Translations under genes and position numbers: made by a program
Assembly: GCA_964550435.1 (NCBI GenBank)
Contig: CAZJZI010000007.1
Coordinates: 1 to 64,000, forward strand
Source of the DNA: UBA11400 sp964550435
Lineage (GTDB): Bacteria; Bacteroidota; Rhodothermia; Balneolales; HLUCCA01
Length of the DNA stretch: 64,000 nucleotides
Direction of reading: 5' to 3'
The notes under the pieces: model-generated
What the model was told of the DNA's origin: nothing
What the model saw: the letters and a program-made list of their open reading frames with translations, nothing else
The model's database searches: none
Shown here: in pieces, positions 49,718-57,999 of the stretch
Layout: the number at the start of each line of letters is the position of its first letter
Position numbering within the stretch: position 1 is the first letter of the stretch

Positions 49718-52606
49718 TTAGCGTGGCCGGATGTGTTGTTGAAGTATGACCGCGGTGTGCTGCGCCTGGCGGGAAACTCCGTCGGAGATTTGGTGTCGGC
49801 ATGAGAATCCGTGCGCGTTTAGTAATGCTGTCTCTTCGAGAGCCCTTACTTTAGGGAAAAGTGTCAGTTCACCAATTTTCATAGACACTTCGTAATGGTC
49901 TTCTTCGTAGCCGAAACTACCTGCCATGCCACAACATCCGGTTTTGAGTTCAACGGGTTTGAAACCCGCTCCTTTGAAAGTCTCAATCAATGGTTTTGTT
50001 CCGACAAGTGACTTTGCATGACAATGCCCATGTACATGTACTTCCAGTCCCCGTGCCTGAAATAAAGCCGTATCCTCTGGATGTTGTTCGAAATGATTAG
50101 CGATGAACTCTTCGAACATGAAGGTTTTGGTAGCAAGAGCGTGTGCATCTGGAAGTTGATCCTCAGTACAGAGATCAAGGTATTCGTCTCTAAGAGTTAG
50201 TATTTCAGATGGTTCCTGTCCGATCACGGATATGCCCTTGTGTGCAAAAGGTGCCAGCTCACGGATATTTTTCCCGGCTACTTTTTTGGCATCCTTTAAA
50301 AATCCTTTAGATAATAATGTACGGCCGCTGTTCATCGGACGAGTTGCCAGAACCCGATAACCCAGATGCTGTAAGACTTCGACCATCGCGATTCCGATCT
50401 CAGGTTCATTGTAATTCATGAAGTAGTCAGTCATGATGAGTACTTCAGGTCCGTTTGGATGCATTACCGGGTGCTTTTTGAGCCATTTATGAAACGGTCT
50501 GCTGCTAAATGAAGGAAGCTTACGATCTGGATGGATCTTAAACAGAGCCCGGAAAGTCTCCTTCCCGAACCTCGTCCCGTTCATAAAATTCACCACCGGT
50601 GCGAACGCCGCAGCCAGTGGATACACAACCTCCGAACGTGCAAAGAAATGCTCACTCAACGTCGCACCTTTACGCTCGTGCCAACCTTGCATGAATTCAG
50701 CTTTCATCTTGGCCATATCCACATTCGCAGGACACTCACTCTTACAGGCTTTACAACTGAGGCAAAGATCAAGGCCTTTTTTCAGATCTTCCGACTCAAA
50801 CGCATCAAGTCTGTCACCTCGGAAGACCTGTCGAAATACATTCGCACGACCTCGGGTCGAGTCTTTTTCATCGCTGGTAGCCATGTACGACGGACACATT
50901 GTACCGCCCGACGCTGCCAGTTTTCGACATACTCCGGCCCCGTTGCATTTGTCAACCAGTGCCATGAAGTTTCCCTCGGTGCGGTAATTGAACACAGTAC
51001 TGAACTGTGGGTGCTTGTCCTCAGGATAAAATCTCAGATCAGCATCCATCGGCTTCGCATCGACGATCTTACCTGGATTAAATATCCCTGCCGGATCCCA
51101 AATCTTCTTGACCTGTGCCAGAACAGGCATCATCTCATCACCCAATACGTACCGGATATATGGCGCCCGAACTCTTCCGTCACCGTGTTCCCCAGATAAT
51201 GATCCGCGATATTTACGCACCAGCTGCGCCACATCAACAGCCATTTTTTTCATTGTTTCGAGTCCATCGCGGGTTGTTAGATTCAACTCTGGACGCAAAT
51301 GGAGCTCACCGACAGATGCATGGGCATAGTATACCGAATGGGTATGGTACTTACTCATGATCTGCTCAAATTCTTCAATGTAATAGGGCAGATCTTCGAC
51401 TCGAACTGCAGTATCTTCAATAAATTCAGGTGTTCGAGACTCCGCCCATGTCCCCATCAATAATCCCAATCCGGCTTTGCGAAGGTCCCATACCCGATTC
51501 ATTTCATCCGTGTCGGTCAACACTTTGTAGTCGTATCCAAGATTTTTGTCGCGTAGCTGTTTCACAAGCGCCTGAGCACGTTGATGTAAATCCGCCCGAT
51601 CATCGCCTTCAAACTGAATCATCAACACGGCTTTGGGTTCTCCAACGATGAAGAAACGGTTTCTGCTTTGCTCAATATTGAGTTTTGTGGCCTCAATGAT
51701 GATATCATCGATCAATTCAACAGCTGCGGTACCGACTTTTACGGCATCCACCGTGGCCAGTAGGGACTCGTGTAAAGAGGCATATTGTCCGACCAAAAGA
51801 ATCTTGTGATCCGGAACCGGAACCAGCCGAACTTCGGCATCTATAGTCATAGCCAATGTGCCTTCGCTTCCAGTTAGAAGCTCCGCCATATTGAATGGTC
51901 GTCCACCCGGAGTCAACGGTTCCATTTCGCACAGGCGGTCTAGGGCATAACCCGTGTTCCGTCGTGTGATTTCGGGATGTGGATAGGAGTCAAGGATGAG
52001 CTGCTTATACTTGCGAAGTAACGCTAACATTTCGCGATAGATCTTGCCCTCGAGAGTGCCCAGCGAGCACTTTTGATCCAGCTCATCGTTCGATATCGGA
52101 CCAAATTCAACTACCGAGCCATCACTGAGAACGGTACGCAGACGATTCACGTGTTCTCGGGTTGTTCGGTGTTTTAAAGAAAAAGAACCTGCAGAATTGT
52201 TACCAATCATGCCACCGAGCATACATCGGTTGGTGGTAGAGGTGTCGGGACCGAATTGCAATTTGAAAGCACCGGCTTCACTATTCAAGGTGTCACGGAT
52301 GACACCGGGTTGTACCAAAGCAACACTATTGTCAGTATCGATTTTAAGAATCTGATTCATGAAACGAGAGGTGTCCATGACGATTCCACCACCGGTGGTT
52401 TGACCTGCAAGGCTCGTCCCTGCAGCTCGAGCGGTTATGGCGATGCCTTTGTTGGCACACCATTTTACCAATGCCTGTATGTCAGACTCATTCTTTGGAA
52501 AGAATACTCCCTCGGGAATCTCCTGGTACATCGACGCGTCATTGGCGAAAAGTCTTCGCGTGAGCATGTCGTGTTGAATTGCAGGTGCCTGTTCGATCTT
52601 GACCAT
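49718..52606 (-). CDS. FAD-binding and Fe-S 2-hydroxyacid dehydrogenase (GlcD-GlcF-like fusion)
   Basis: A 962-residue fusion. The N-terminal FAD_binding_4/PCMH domain (GTSLAGQTTGGGIVMD, about 60-76) is followed by the FAD-oxidase C-terminal region, two 4Fe-4S clusters (CNGAGVCRKLAASGGTMCPS and CLSCKACKSECPANVDM) and CCG domains (HCHAKSLVG; TGCCGMAGSFGYE). It oxidises D-lactate, glycolate or a related D-2-hydroxyacid and passes electrons to quinone. The fused order is the one widespread in FCB and Actinobacteria. Its exact substrate is not evident. No lactate permease is adjacent. Confidence 0.9.
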   Translation of the reverse strand: MVKIEQAPAIQHDMLTRRLFANDASMYQEIPEGVFFPKNESDIQALVKWCANKGIAITARAAGTSLAGQTTGGGIVMDTSRFMNQILKIDTDNSVALVQPGVIRDTLNSEAGAFKLQFGPDTSTTNRCMLGGMIGNNSAGSFSLKHRTTREHVNRLRTVLSDGSVVEFGPISNDELDQKCSLGTLEGKIYREMLALLRKYKQLILDSYPHPEITRRNTGYALDRLCEMEPLTPGGRPFNMAELLTGSEGTLAMTIDAEVRLVPVPDHKILLVGQYASLHESLLATVDAVKVGTAAVELIDDIIIEATKLNIEQSRNRFFIVGEPKAVLMIQFEGDDRADLHQRAQALVKQLRDKNLGYDYKVLTDTDEMNRVWDLRKAGLGLLMGTWAESRTPEFIEDTAVRVEDLPYYIEEFEQIMSKYHTHSVYYAHASVGELHLRPELNLTTRDGLETMKKMAVDVAQLVRKYRGSLSGEHGDGRVRAPYIRYVLGDEMMPVLAQVKKIWDPAGIFNPGKIVDAKPMDADLRFYPEDKHPQFSTVFNYRTEGNFMALVDKCNGAGVCRKLAASGGTMCPSYMATSDEKDSTRGRANVFRQVFRGDRLDAFESEDLKKGLDLCLSCKACKSECPANVDMAKMKAEFMQGWHERKGATLSEHFFARSEVVYPLAAAFAPVVNFMNGTRFGKETFRALFKIHPDRKLPSFSSRPFHKWLKKHPVMHPNGPEVLIMTDYFMNYNEPEIGIAMVEVLQHLGYRVLATRPMNSGRTLLSKGFLKDAKKVAGKNIRELAPFAHKGISVIGQEPSEILTLRDEYLDLCTEDQLPDAHALATKTFMFEEFIANHFEQHPEDTALFQARGLEVHVHGHCHAKSLVGTKPLIETFKGAGFKPVELKTGCCGMAGSFGYEEDHYEVSMKIGELTLFPKVRALEETALLNAHGFSCRHQISDGVSRQAQHTAVILQQHIRPR

Positions 52607-52715
52607 GAAGCTAGTATCGGATAGTTTGGGTGTATTACCCGTTCAAATTCTGTAGATATGGGGTAAATATAGGCAAATCGGCTGTGGAATGAATCAATTT
52701 GACGAAATTCCTGAA

Positions 52716-53426
52716 TTAAAAATCCGCTTTAAGCCGATCCAAATACTCCCAACTGTCTGGTCCGCGTTCGAACAGCAGGTCCAGCCAGCAACAATTAGGT
52801 TCAAAGCTGCCAAAATGTTGTCGATAATTGGGTAAATCGGGACTTGGATACACACTGCCGGGTACCGGACTCAGGTAATTACGGGATTCAGCCTCTGTCA
52901 GGATAGGAACCCCGGCTTCGATGTAAGATCGAAGAACGGAATCATTAGTTCGTGTCGCTGACAACCAAATCACAGGTGGGAGTTGAATTTCCAACCAGGT
53001 CTGAAGTTGCTTTAGTACCAGCTCGCAACCATCTCTGAACGTCTCGACAGCTTGAAGTTTTTCGAAGAGCTCGCGCAGATCGGGTTCATAAAACTCGAAA
53101 TAGATACTGTTTCTGTAGTTGAACTCGAGCGATCGCCACAACGGGGTGAACCAGTCTGACCGCTGATCGATACGTGCCGAAGCCAGGGATTGTGAGCGGT
53201 CGTCTGGGAGCAGCGGAATGTGAATCCACTGGTAACCATCCGGAGTTCGGATTTTTCCCCGGTGGGAGCGGCTTTTCCGCGAAAATGTTGTGTTGTCTGC
53301 AAGGAGCAGGGTTTCGGCGTGTAAAGCTACCCGAAGCCACTGGATATCGGGAAATAGAGAGGGGAGTTGAAGTCCGGGATGATTACCGGACTTCGCTCCA
53401 GGCACAGGGTTGAAATCCGTTTTCAT
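52716..53426 (-). CDS. WbqC-family protein
   Basis: A 236-residue WbqC-like protein with the typical LPSLFPDIQWLRVAL start and the HRGKIRTPDGYQWIHIPL segment, then SLEFNYRNSIYFEFY and IWLSATRTNDS. Family members occur in O-antigen clusters and are proposed to help make modified amino sugars, but the activity is not settled. It follows cdaA by 7 bp, in the order folP-cdaA-wbqC. A link between cyclic di-AMP and this gene is not evident. Confidence 0.8.
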   Translation of the reverse strand: MKTDFNPVPGAKSGNHPGLQLPSLFPDIQWLRVALHAETLLLADNTTFSRKSRSHRGKIRTPDGYQWIHIPLLPDDRSQSLASARIDQRSDWFTPLWRSLEFNYRNSIYFEFYEPDLRELFEKLQAVETFRDGCELVLKQLQTWLEIQLPPVIWLSATRTNDSVLRSYIEAGVPILTEAESRNYLSPVPGSVYPSPDLPNYRQHFGSFEPNCCWLDLLFERGPDSWEYLDRLKADF

Positions 53427-53433
53427 GAATAGA

Positions 53434-54234
53434 TCAGGGTTCTGAACCGAATCCGACTTCGTCGTCTACGATGGTTCTGTCGGCAAGGTGTTTCTCCATT
53501 TCAGCGCGGAGTTTCTGGACTGTCATACCAGAGATGAGAGATCCGTTTCTGGCCACAGAAATTCGTCCGGTTTCTTCAGAGACAATCACAACCAACACAT
53601 TGTTCGTTTCACTGATACCCAATGCTGCTCGGTGGCGGGTTCCAAAAACCGAAGATATATTCGGATTTTGCGAAATAGGAAGATATGCCGAAGCTGCCAC
53701 GATACGATCGTTACGTATCACCACTGCGCCATCGTGCAAAGGGGTATCCTTCTGAAAAATGGTCATGAGCAGTTTGCTGGTGACCTTGGCATCGAGTTTG
53801 ATTCCAGGATCGACCTGATCATGAAGTGTAGACGATTTTGCAAAAACAATCAAAGCACCGGTTTTGGCACGGGACATCGATTTTACTGCATCTATAACCT
53901 CTTCGATTACTGTTTCGGACTCTTTTCGGGCAAAAAAGCGGTCAAATCGTGTGTTTTGTCCCAGGCTGTAGAGCAACTTACGAATCTCGGGTTGAAAAAT
54001 GATAATGACGGCAAGTATTCCCACATCTGTGATTCGACGCAGGATGAAATTGATGGTCGTAAAGCCCAGGACGCTGAAAAGTGCGTTGATCAAAAATATG
54101 ATCAGGATACCCAGGAATGCCGGCACGGCGAACGACCCACGAATCCACCGATAGATATAAAAAATAACCATCGCAATGATCGTGGTTTCGATCAGATCTT
54201 TAAAGCCAAAATCCAGGAATCCTAATGGGAGCAA
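53434..54234 (-). CDS. cdaA: Diadenylate cyclase CdaA
   Basis: A 266-residue membrane enzyme that makes cyclic di-AMP from two ATP. Three N-terminal helices (about 12-85) precede the DAC domain with LHDGAVVIRNDRI (DGA motif, about residue 168) and GTRHRAALGISE (RHR motif, about 200). Both catalytic motifs are intact. In Bacteroidota cdaA is usually next to folP, as here (70 bp). Cyclic di-AMP controls potassium and osmotic balance; no riboswitch or target gene for it was seen in the window. Confidence 0.95.
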   Translation of the reverse strand: MLPLGFLDFGFKDLIETTIIAMVIFYIYRWIRGSFAVPAFLGILIIFLINALFSVLGFTTINFILRRITDVGILAVIIIFQPEIRKLLYSLGQNTRFDRFFARKESETVIEEVIDAVKSMSRAKTGALIVFAKSSTLHDQVDPGIKLDAKVTSKLLMTIFQKDTPLHDGAVVIRNDRIVAASAYLPISQNPNISSVFGTRHRAALGISETNNVLVVIVSEETGRISVARNGSLISGMTVQKLRAEMEKHLADRTIVDDEVGFGSEP

Positions 54235-54304
54235 CGTTTTGATTTCTAAGCGTTAGCAAGAGACGGCCGTGTGCCGGGATGATAGAATATAAGCCTTGAT
54301 GAGT

Positions 54305-55153
54305 TTAAAACGAAAACCCTAACGCTTCAAAAACGGCCACAGAGTCTACGGCCTCTTTAACATCGTGAACACGAAGGAGTTTAGCGCCATGCTGGAGGGC
54401 GAAAAAATGAGCCGAAACAGTTGCGGCGACTCGTTCTTCGGGTGGTTTTCCTCCTGTAATAGTACCTAACATCGATTTTCGTGAAATCCCTACAAGTACC
54501 GTAAATTCATGTTGCGTGATTTTTTTTAATCCTCGAAGCAGTGTCAGATTATGTTCCAGTGTTTTGCCAAATCCGAAACCCGGGTCTATTACAACTGATT
54601 TTATCCCAGCTTCCTTACAGAAACGTCCTCTTTCCAGAAGAAAATCTCGTACCTCGAAAACAACATCCGAATACTCCGGATTTTTTTGCATGGTTTTGGG
54701 ATTGCCAATAGAATGCATGAGCATTATCCCGGCTCCATACTTTAGGCAAAGGTCAACGAATCGAGGTTCTTTTCGCAGACCGCTCACATCATTGACAAAA
54801 TGTGTCCCGAGTTTAAGTGCTTCCAAGGCCACTTCATACTTGGTCGTGTCTATTGAAAAGACCACTTTTGGATATCTTTTGAGCGCTACATCGAGTACTG
54901 GAATCACACGATGTAACTCCACGTCTGCTGGCACAGGATCAGACCCAGGGCGGGTTGATTCGCCACCTACATCAATAAAGGTAGCACCCTCGGCGACCAT
55001 TTCGTCGAGGCGGGCAAGAGCTTGTTCAGTGTGCAGGAAAAGACCCCCATCAGAAAACGAGTCGGGGGTACAGTTTAAAATACCCATGACACGGGGCCGA
55101 TCGAAACCGATCAGCTCCGCAACTTGGCTCAGATTACCACTCTTTGATATCAT
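54305..55153 (-). CDS. folP: Dihydropteroate synthase
   Basis: A 282-residue enzyme that joins p-aminobenzoate to the pterin pyrophosphate in folate synthesis. Motifs are complete: MGILNCTPDSFSDGG (residues 23-37), FIDVGGESTRPGS, and VLVGISRKSMLG. The start at 55153 overlaps the ferredoxin gene by 20 bp. It lies in a run with the ferredoxin, cdaA and wbqC genes. An AbgT-family transporter is elsewhere in the window, a possible, unproved folate-related link. Confidence 0.95.
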   Translation of the reverse strand: MISKSGNLSQVAELIGFDRPRVMGILNCTPDSFSDGGLFLHTEQALARLDEMVAEGATFIDVGGESTRPGSDPVPADVELHRVIPVLDVALKRYPKVVFSIDTTKYEVALEALKLGTHFVNDVSGLRKEPRFVDLCLKYGAGIMLMHSIGNPKTMQKNPEYSDVVFEVRDFLLERGRFCKEAGIKSVVIDPGFGFGKTLEHNLTLLRGLKKITQHEFTVLVGISRKSMLGTITGGKPPEERVAATVSAHFFALQHGAKLLRVHDVKEAVDSVAVFEALGFSF

Positions 55154-55466
55154 CTACCGATTTGGATTTCTCAGCCCATTCATCGGCATCAGGAAGTGCA
55201 TCCTTGGTTTCGTTGATTACGTGGTCGGCCCATTTTTCGGACAGGCGCTCGTTCCATTCGATATAGTGTTCCCATTCAGCCGGTACTTCATCATCCGGGA
55301 AAATGGCTTCAACCGGACACTCCGATACGCAGGCGTCGCAGTCAATACACTCATTTGGGTCAATAACCAGGAAATTTGGTCCTTCGCGAAATGCATCTAC
55401 GGGACAAACTGCCGCGCAGTTGGTGTACTTACAGTTTACGCAAGGCTCGGTAACGACGTATGCCAT
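55134..55466 (-). CDS. Ferredoxin, 7Fe type (FdxA-like)
   Basis: A 110-residue ferredoxin with CVNCKYTNCAAVCPVDAF (a 3Fe-4S pattern) and CIDCDACVSECPVEAIF (a 4Fe-4S pattern) in the first 60 residues. An acidic C-terminal tail follows. This is the FdxA layout of soluble low-potential electron carriers. It overlaps folP by 20 bp. Its partner enzyme is not evident. Confidence 0.93.
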   Translation of the reverse strand: MAYVVTEPCVNCKYTNCAAVCPVDAFREGPNFLVIDPNECIDCDACVSECPVEAIFPDDEVPAEWEHYIEWNERLSEKWADHVINETKDALPDADEWAEKSKSVDDIKEW

Positions 55467-55599
55467 GATACTTCCTTAATGTGGTTTATACGTTTATTGG
55501 CGTTTTAATTTACCCTATTTACAAAAGAGTTATGCGAAAATATTTCCATTCGCCGTTTAAATCAACAACGGGTCCGAATTTATACTCTGTCTTGTTTAC

Positions 55600-55631
55600 T
55601 TTGGTCTGACGTTGCTCTTTCATTAAATTGT
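55600..55631 (+). promoter_or_regulatory. Candidate promoter of xseB-dxs
   Basis: TTTG (55600-55603), 20 nt, TAAATTGT (55624-55631) matches the promoter pattern with two changes in the -7 box. The predicted start is near 55637. Confidence 0.4.
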
Positions 55632-55669
55632 GATATTACAGATCTTGAACTACTCACACATCTATGCAT

Positions 55670-55864
55670 ATGGAACGAATCTCCTTTGAAGAGGCTTTAA
55701 AGAAACTGGAATCTATCGTGAGCAAACTCGAAGAGGGTTCGGTCACACTAGAGGAGTCGGTAAATTTGTACGAAGAAGGCCTTAAACTGTCAAAATACTG
55801 CTCTGAAATCCTGGATTCCGCTGAACTTCGTATAGAAAAAGTGAATCAACAAACTTCTCAGTGA
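55670..55864 (+). CDS. xseB: Exonuclease VII small subunit
   Basis: A 64-residue helical protein: MERISFEEALKKLESIV...EEGSVTLEESVNLYEEGLKLSKYC. XseB joins XseA to form exonuclease VII, which degrades single-stranded DNA. xseA is not in this window. It shares one base with dxs (TGATG). The start at 55670 fits the family; an in-frame ATG at 55664 is also possible. In many bacteria ispA lies between xseB and dxs, but it is missing here. Confidence 0.9.
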   Translation: MERISFEEALKKLESIVSKLEEGSVTLEESVNLYEEGLKLSKYCSEILDSAELRIEKVNQQTSQ

Positions 55865-57840
55865 TGTCTAATCCAACCCGAACGATACCTTCTGAAGTGA
55901 AAGAGAGTGAACAACCATCCACGAATCCGCTTGAACGTGTAGCCGTTCCGGGACCACTTCTTGCAACCATAAATTCACCCGCCGATATCAAGAAACTGTC
56001 GCCAGATGAATTGGTCGATCTTAGCTACGAACTTCGGGATTTCATTATCGACGTGGTATCCATTCATGGAGGTCACTTCGGTGCTAGTCTTGGGGTGGTT
56101 GAACTTACAGTGGCTTTGCATGCGGCTTATGATACTCCTCATGATCAACTCGTCTGGGATGTCGGTCATCAGGCTTACGGGCATAAAATTCTGACTGGTC
56201 GACGTGATGTCTTTCATACCAATCGCAAGTACAAAGGTGTTTCTGGATTCCCGAAACGATCTGAAAGCGAGTACGACACATTCGGGGTCGGACACTCAAG
56301 TACATCGATTTCTGCAGCACTTGGAATGGCTGTTGGTAGTGAACATCAGGACACTGACAAACACGTTGTAGCTGTTATAGGCGATGGATCCATGACTGCG
56401 GGTATGGCATTCGAGGCGCTGAACAACGCTGGTGCTATGAATAGTAATATTTTGGTGATTCTGAACGATAATCGGATGTCGATTGACCCGAACGTAGGAG
56501 CCTTGAAAGAGTATCTTGCTGAAATCACGACCAGTGAGACCTTCAACAAGATTCGCGATGAGGTGTACGACATGCTCGGACATTTCAAGAAAGCCGGCGA
56601 CAAAATGCGAAAGGTCGCCTCTCGTCTGGAGTCTGCACTGACAACTGTACTAACTCCAGGTTCGTTATTCAGAGCACTTGGATTCAAATATTATGGACCA
56701 GTCGATGGTCATAATGTTCGAGCACTCACCAAGACGCTGCAAGATCTGAAGAAAATTCCAGGTCCGAAACTGCTCCATGTGGTTACTGTCAAAGGTAAGG
56801 GATTTGCCCCAGCCGAGCGTGATCAGGTCAAGTGGCACGCCTCCGGAAGTCCTTTTGATAAAATAACAGGGGCATCGCTTGTTGCGAAATCTGACAAGCC
56901 GTCGTTGCCCAAGTATCAGGATGTGTTTGCTGACACATTGATTCAGTTGGCCGAGAAAGATAAGCGAATCGTGGGAATCACGGCAGCCATGCCAAGTGGT
57001 ACCGGACTGCTGAAAATGATGAAGGAAATGCCCGATCGTACCTATGATGTGGGCATAGCGGAACAACACGCCGTAACCTTTGCTGCAGGGATGGCCACTC
57101 ATGGAATGAAACCTTTCGTAGCCATTTACTCAACATTTCTACAACGTGCATATGATCAGGTAGTACACGATGTGTGCATTCAAAAGCTTCCCGTTGTATT
57201 CTGTCTGGATCGTGGAGGACTAGTGGGCGCTGATGGTCCGACCCACCATGGGTTATATGATTTATCCTACTTGCGATGCATCCCGCACATTGTTGTCGGA
57301 GCCCCGATGAACGAAGTCGAGCTCCAGGACATGATGGCTGCAGCTGCCGAATACGAAAAAGGCGCTTTTGCCATTCGTTATCCGCGTGGAGAAGTAGAAA
57401 ACTTCCTGAATGGACGTTTGCCAGAACCTATGGAAATCGGAAAAGGTGAAATGCTTGTTGAAGGTGAAGACGTAGTCATTCTGTCCATCGGAACCATCGG
57501 TAACGAGGCAAGCAAAGCGGTCAGCCTTCTTGCTGAGGAAGGTATTCATGTGGGGCATGCAAACATGCGATTTGTCAAGCCATTAGACACAGGATTATTG
57601 GATCAGATCGCCTCTAAGTACCGACATATCGTTACTGTTGAAGATGGCACAAGGATCGGAGGCTTTGGATCAGCGGTTGCTGAGTACATATCTGAGCACC
57701 ACAACGATATTTCGGTGAAAATAATGGGTGTCGGAGATGAAGTCATAGAACACGGTTCCCAGCAAGAATTGTATCGGGAAGTCGGGATAGATTACACGTC
57801 AATTGCGAAGCAATTGACACGCACACTAGGTGTGCTGTAG
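55864..57840 (+). CDS. dxs: 1-deoxy-D-xylulose-5-phosphate synthase
   Basis: A 658-residue thiamine-diphosphate enzyme that condenses pyruvate and glyceraldehyde 3-phosphate, the first step of the MEP isoprenoid route. Motifs include VWDVGHQAYGHKILTGR, GDGSMTAGMAFEALNNAG, DVGIAEQHAVTFAAG and the transketolase C-terminal domain with ENFLNG and IVTVEDGTRIGGFG. Length and order are normal, with an N-terminal extension of about 40 residues. ATG at 55864 gives the tight junction with xseB. Confidence 0.96.
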   Translation: MSNPTRTIPSEVKESEQPSTNPLERVAVPGPLLATINSPADIKKLSPDELVDLSYELRDFIIDVVSIHGGHFGASLGVVELTVALHAAYDTPHDQLVWDVGHQAYGHKILTGRRDVFHTNRKYKGVSGFPKRSESEYDTFGVGHSSTSISAALGMAVGSEHQDTDKHVVAVIGDGSMTAGMAFEALNNAGAMNSNILVILNDNRMSIDPNVGALKEYLAEITTSETFNKIRDEVYDMLGHFKKAGDKMRKVASRLESALTTVLTPGSLFRALGFKYYGPVDGHNVRALTKTLQDLKKIPGPKLLHVVTVKGKGFAPAERDQVKWHASGSPFDKITGASLVAKSDKPSLPKYQDVFADTLIQLAEKDKRIVGITAAMPSGTGLLKMMKEMPDRTYDVGIAEQHAVTFAAGMATHGMKPFVAIYSTFLQRAYDQVVHDVCIQKLPVVFCLDRGGLVGADGPTHHGLYDLSYLRCIPHIVVGAPMNEVELQDMMAAAAEYEKGAFAIRYPRGEVENFLNGRLPEPMEIGKGEMLVEGEDVVILSIGTIGNEASKAVSLLAEEGIHVGHANMRFVKPLDTGLLDQIASKYRHIVTVEDGTRIGGFGSAVAEYISEHHNDISVKIMGVGDEVIEHGSQQELYREVGIDYTSIAKQLTRTLGVL

Positions 57841-57842
57841 GC

Positions 57843-57999
57843 GTATTCTTTGAATACTGTTGGGGTTCGCGTTGCGAACGTCGGGGCTTGTTTTGTTCGT
57901 GTCAGAATTCATGCGCTACGATGTCACCCAAACAGTGAGCAACGCTCACGCCAACGTGTGAGGATCATCCCAAACGCTCATTGAGCTTGCTCAATGAGC
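57843..57999. repeat. Microhairpin array between dxs and recN
   Basis: Four hairpins: GTATTC-TTT-GAATAC (57843-57857), GTTCGC-GTT-GCGAAC (57865-57879), GTGAGC-AAC-GCTCAC (57935-57949) and GCTCATTGAG-CTTG-CTCAATGAGC (57976-57999). The first three have 6-bp stems and 3-nt loops. Linkers are TGTTGGG, CACCCAAACA and CATCCCAAAC, GTTTGGG in one orientation or the other. The last overlaps the recN stop codon. Confidence 0.8.

Noticed and set aside
50531..51199. Plus-strand reading frame of 222 codons
   Set aside because: It is antisense to the FAD/Fe-S dehydrogenase and contains no recognisable domain.
53488..54225. Plus-strand reading frame of 245 codons
   Set aside because: It is antisense to cdaA, whose DGA and RHR motifs are intact; low-complexity and Cys/His-rich translation is typical of a shadow frame.
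54516..55508. Long plus-strand reading frame of 330 codons
   Set aside because: It is antisense to folP and the ferredoxin gene, both with complete motifs, and its residues show no family signature.
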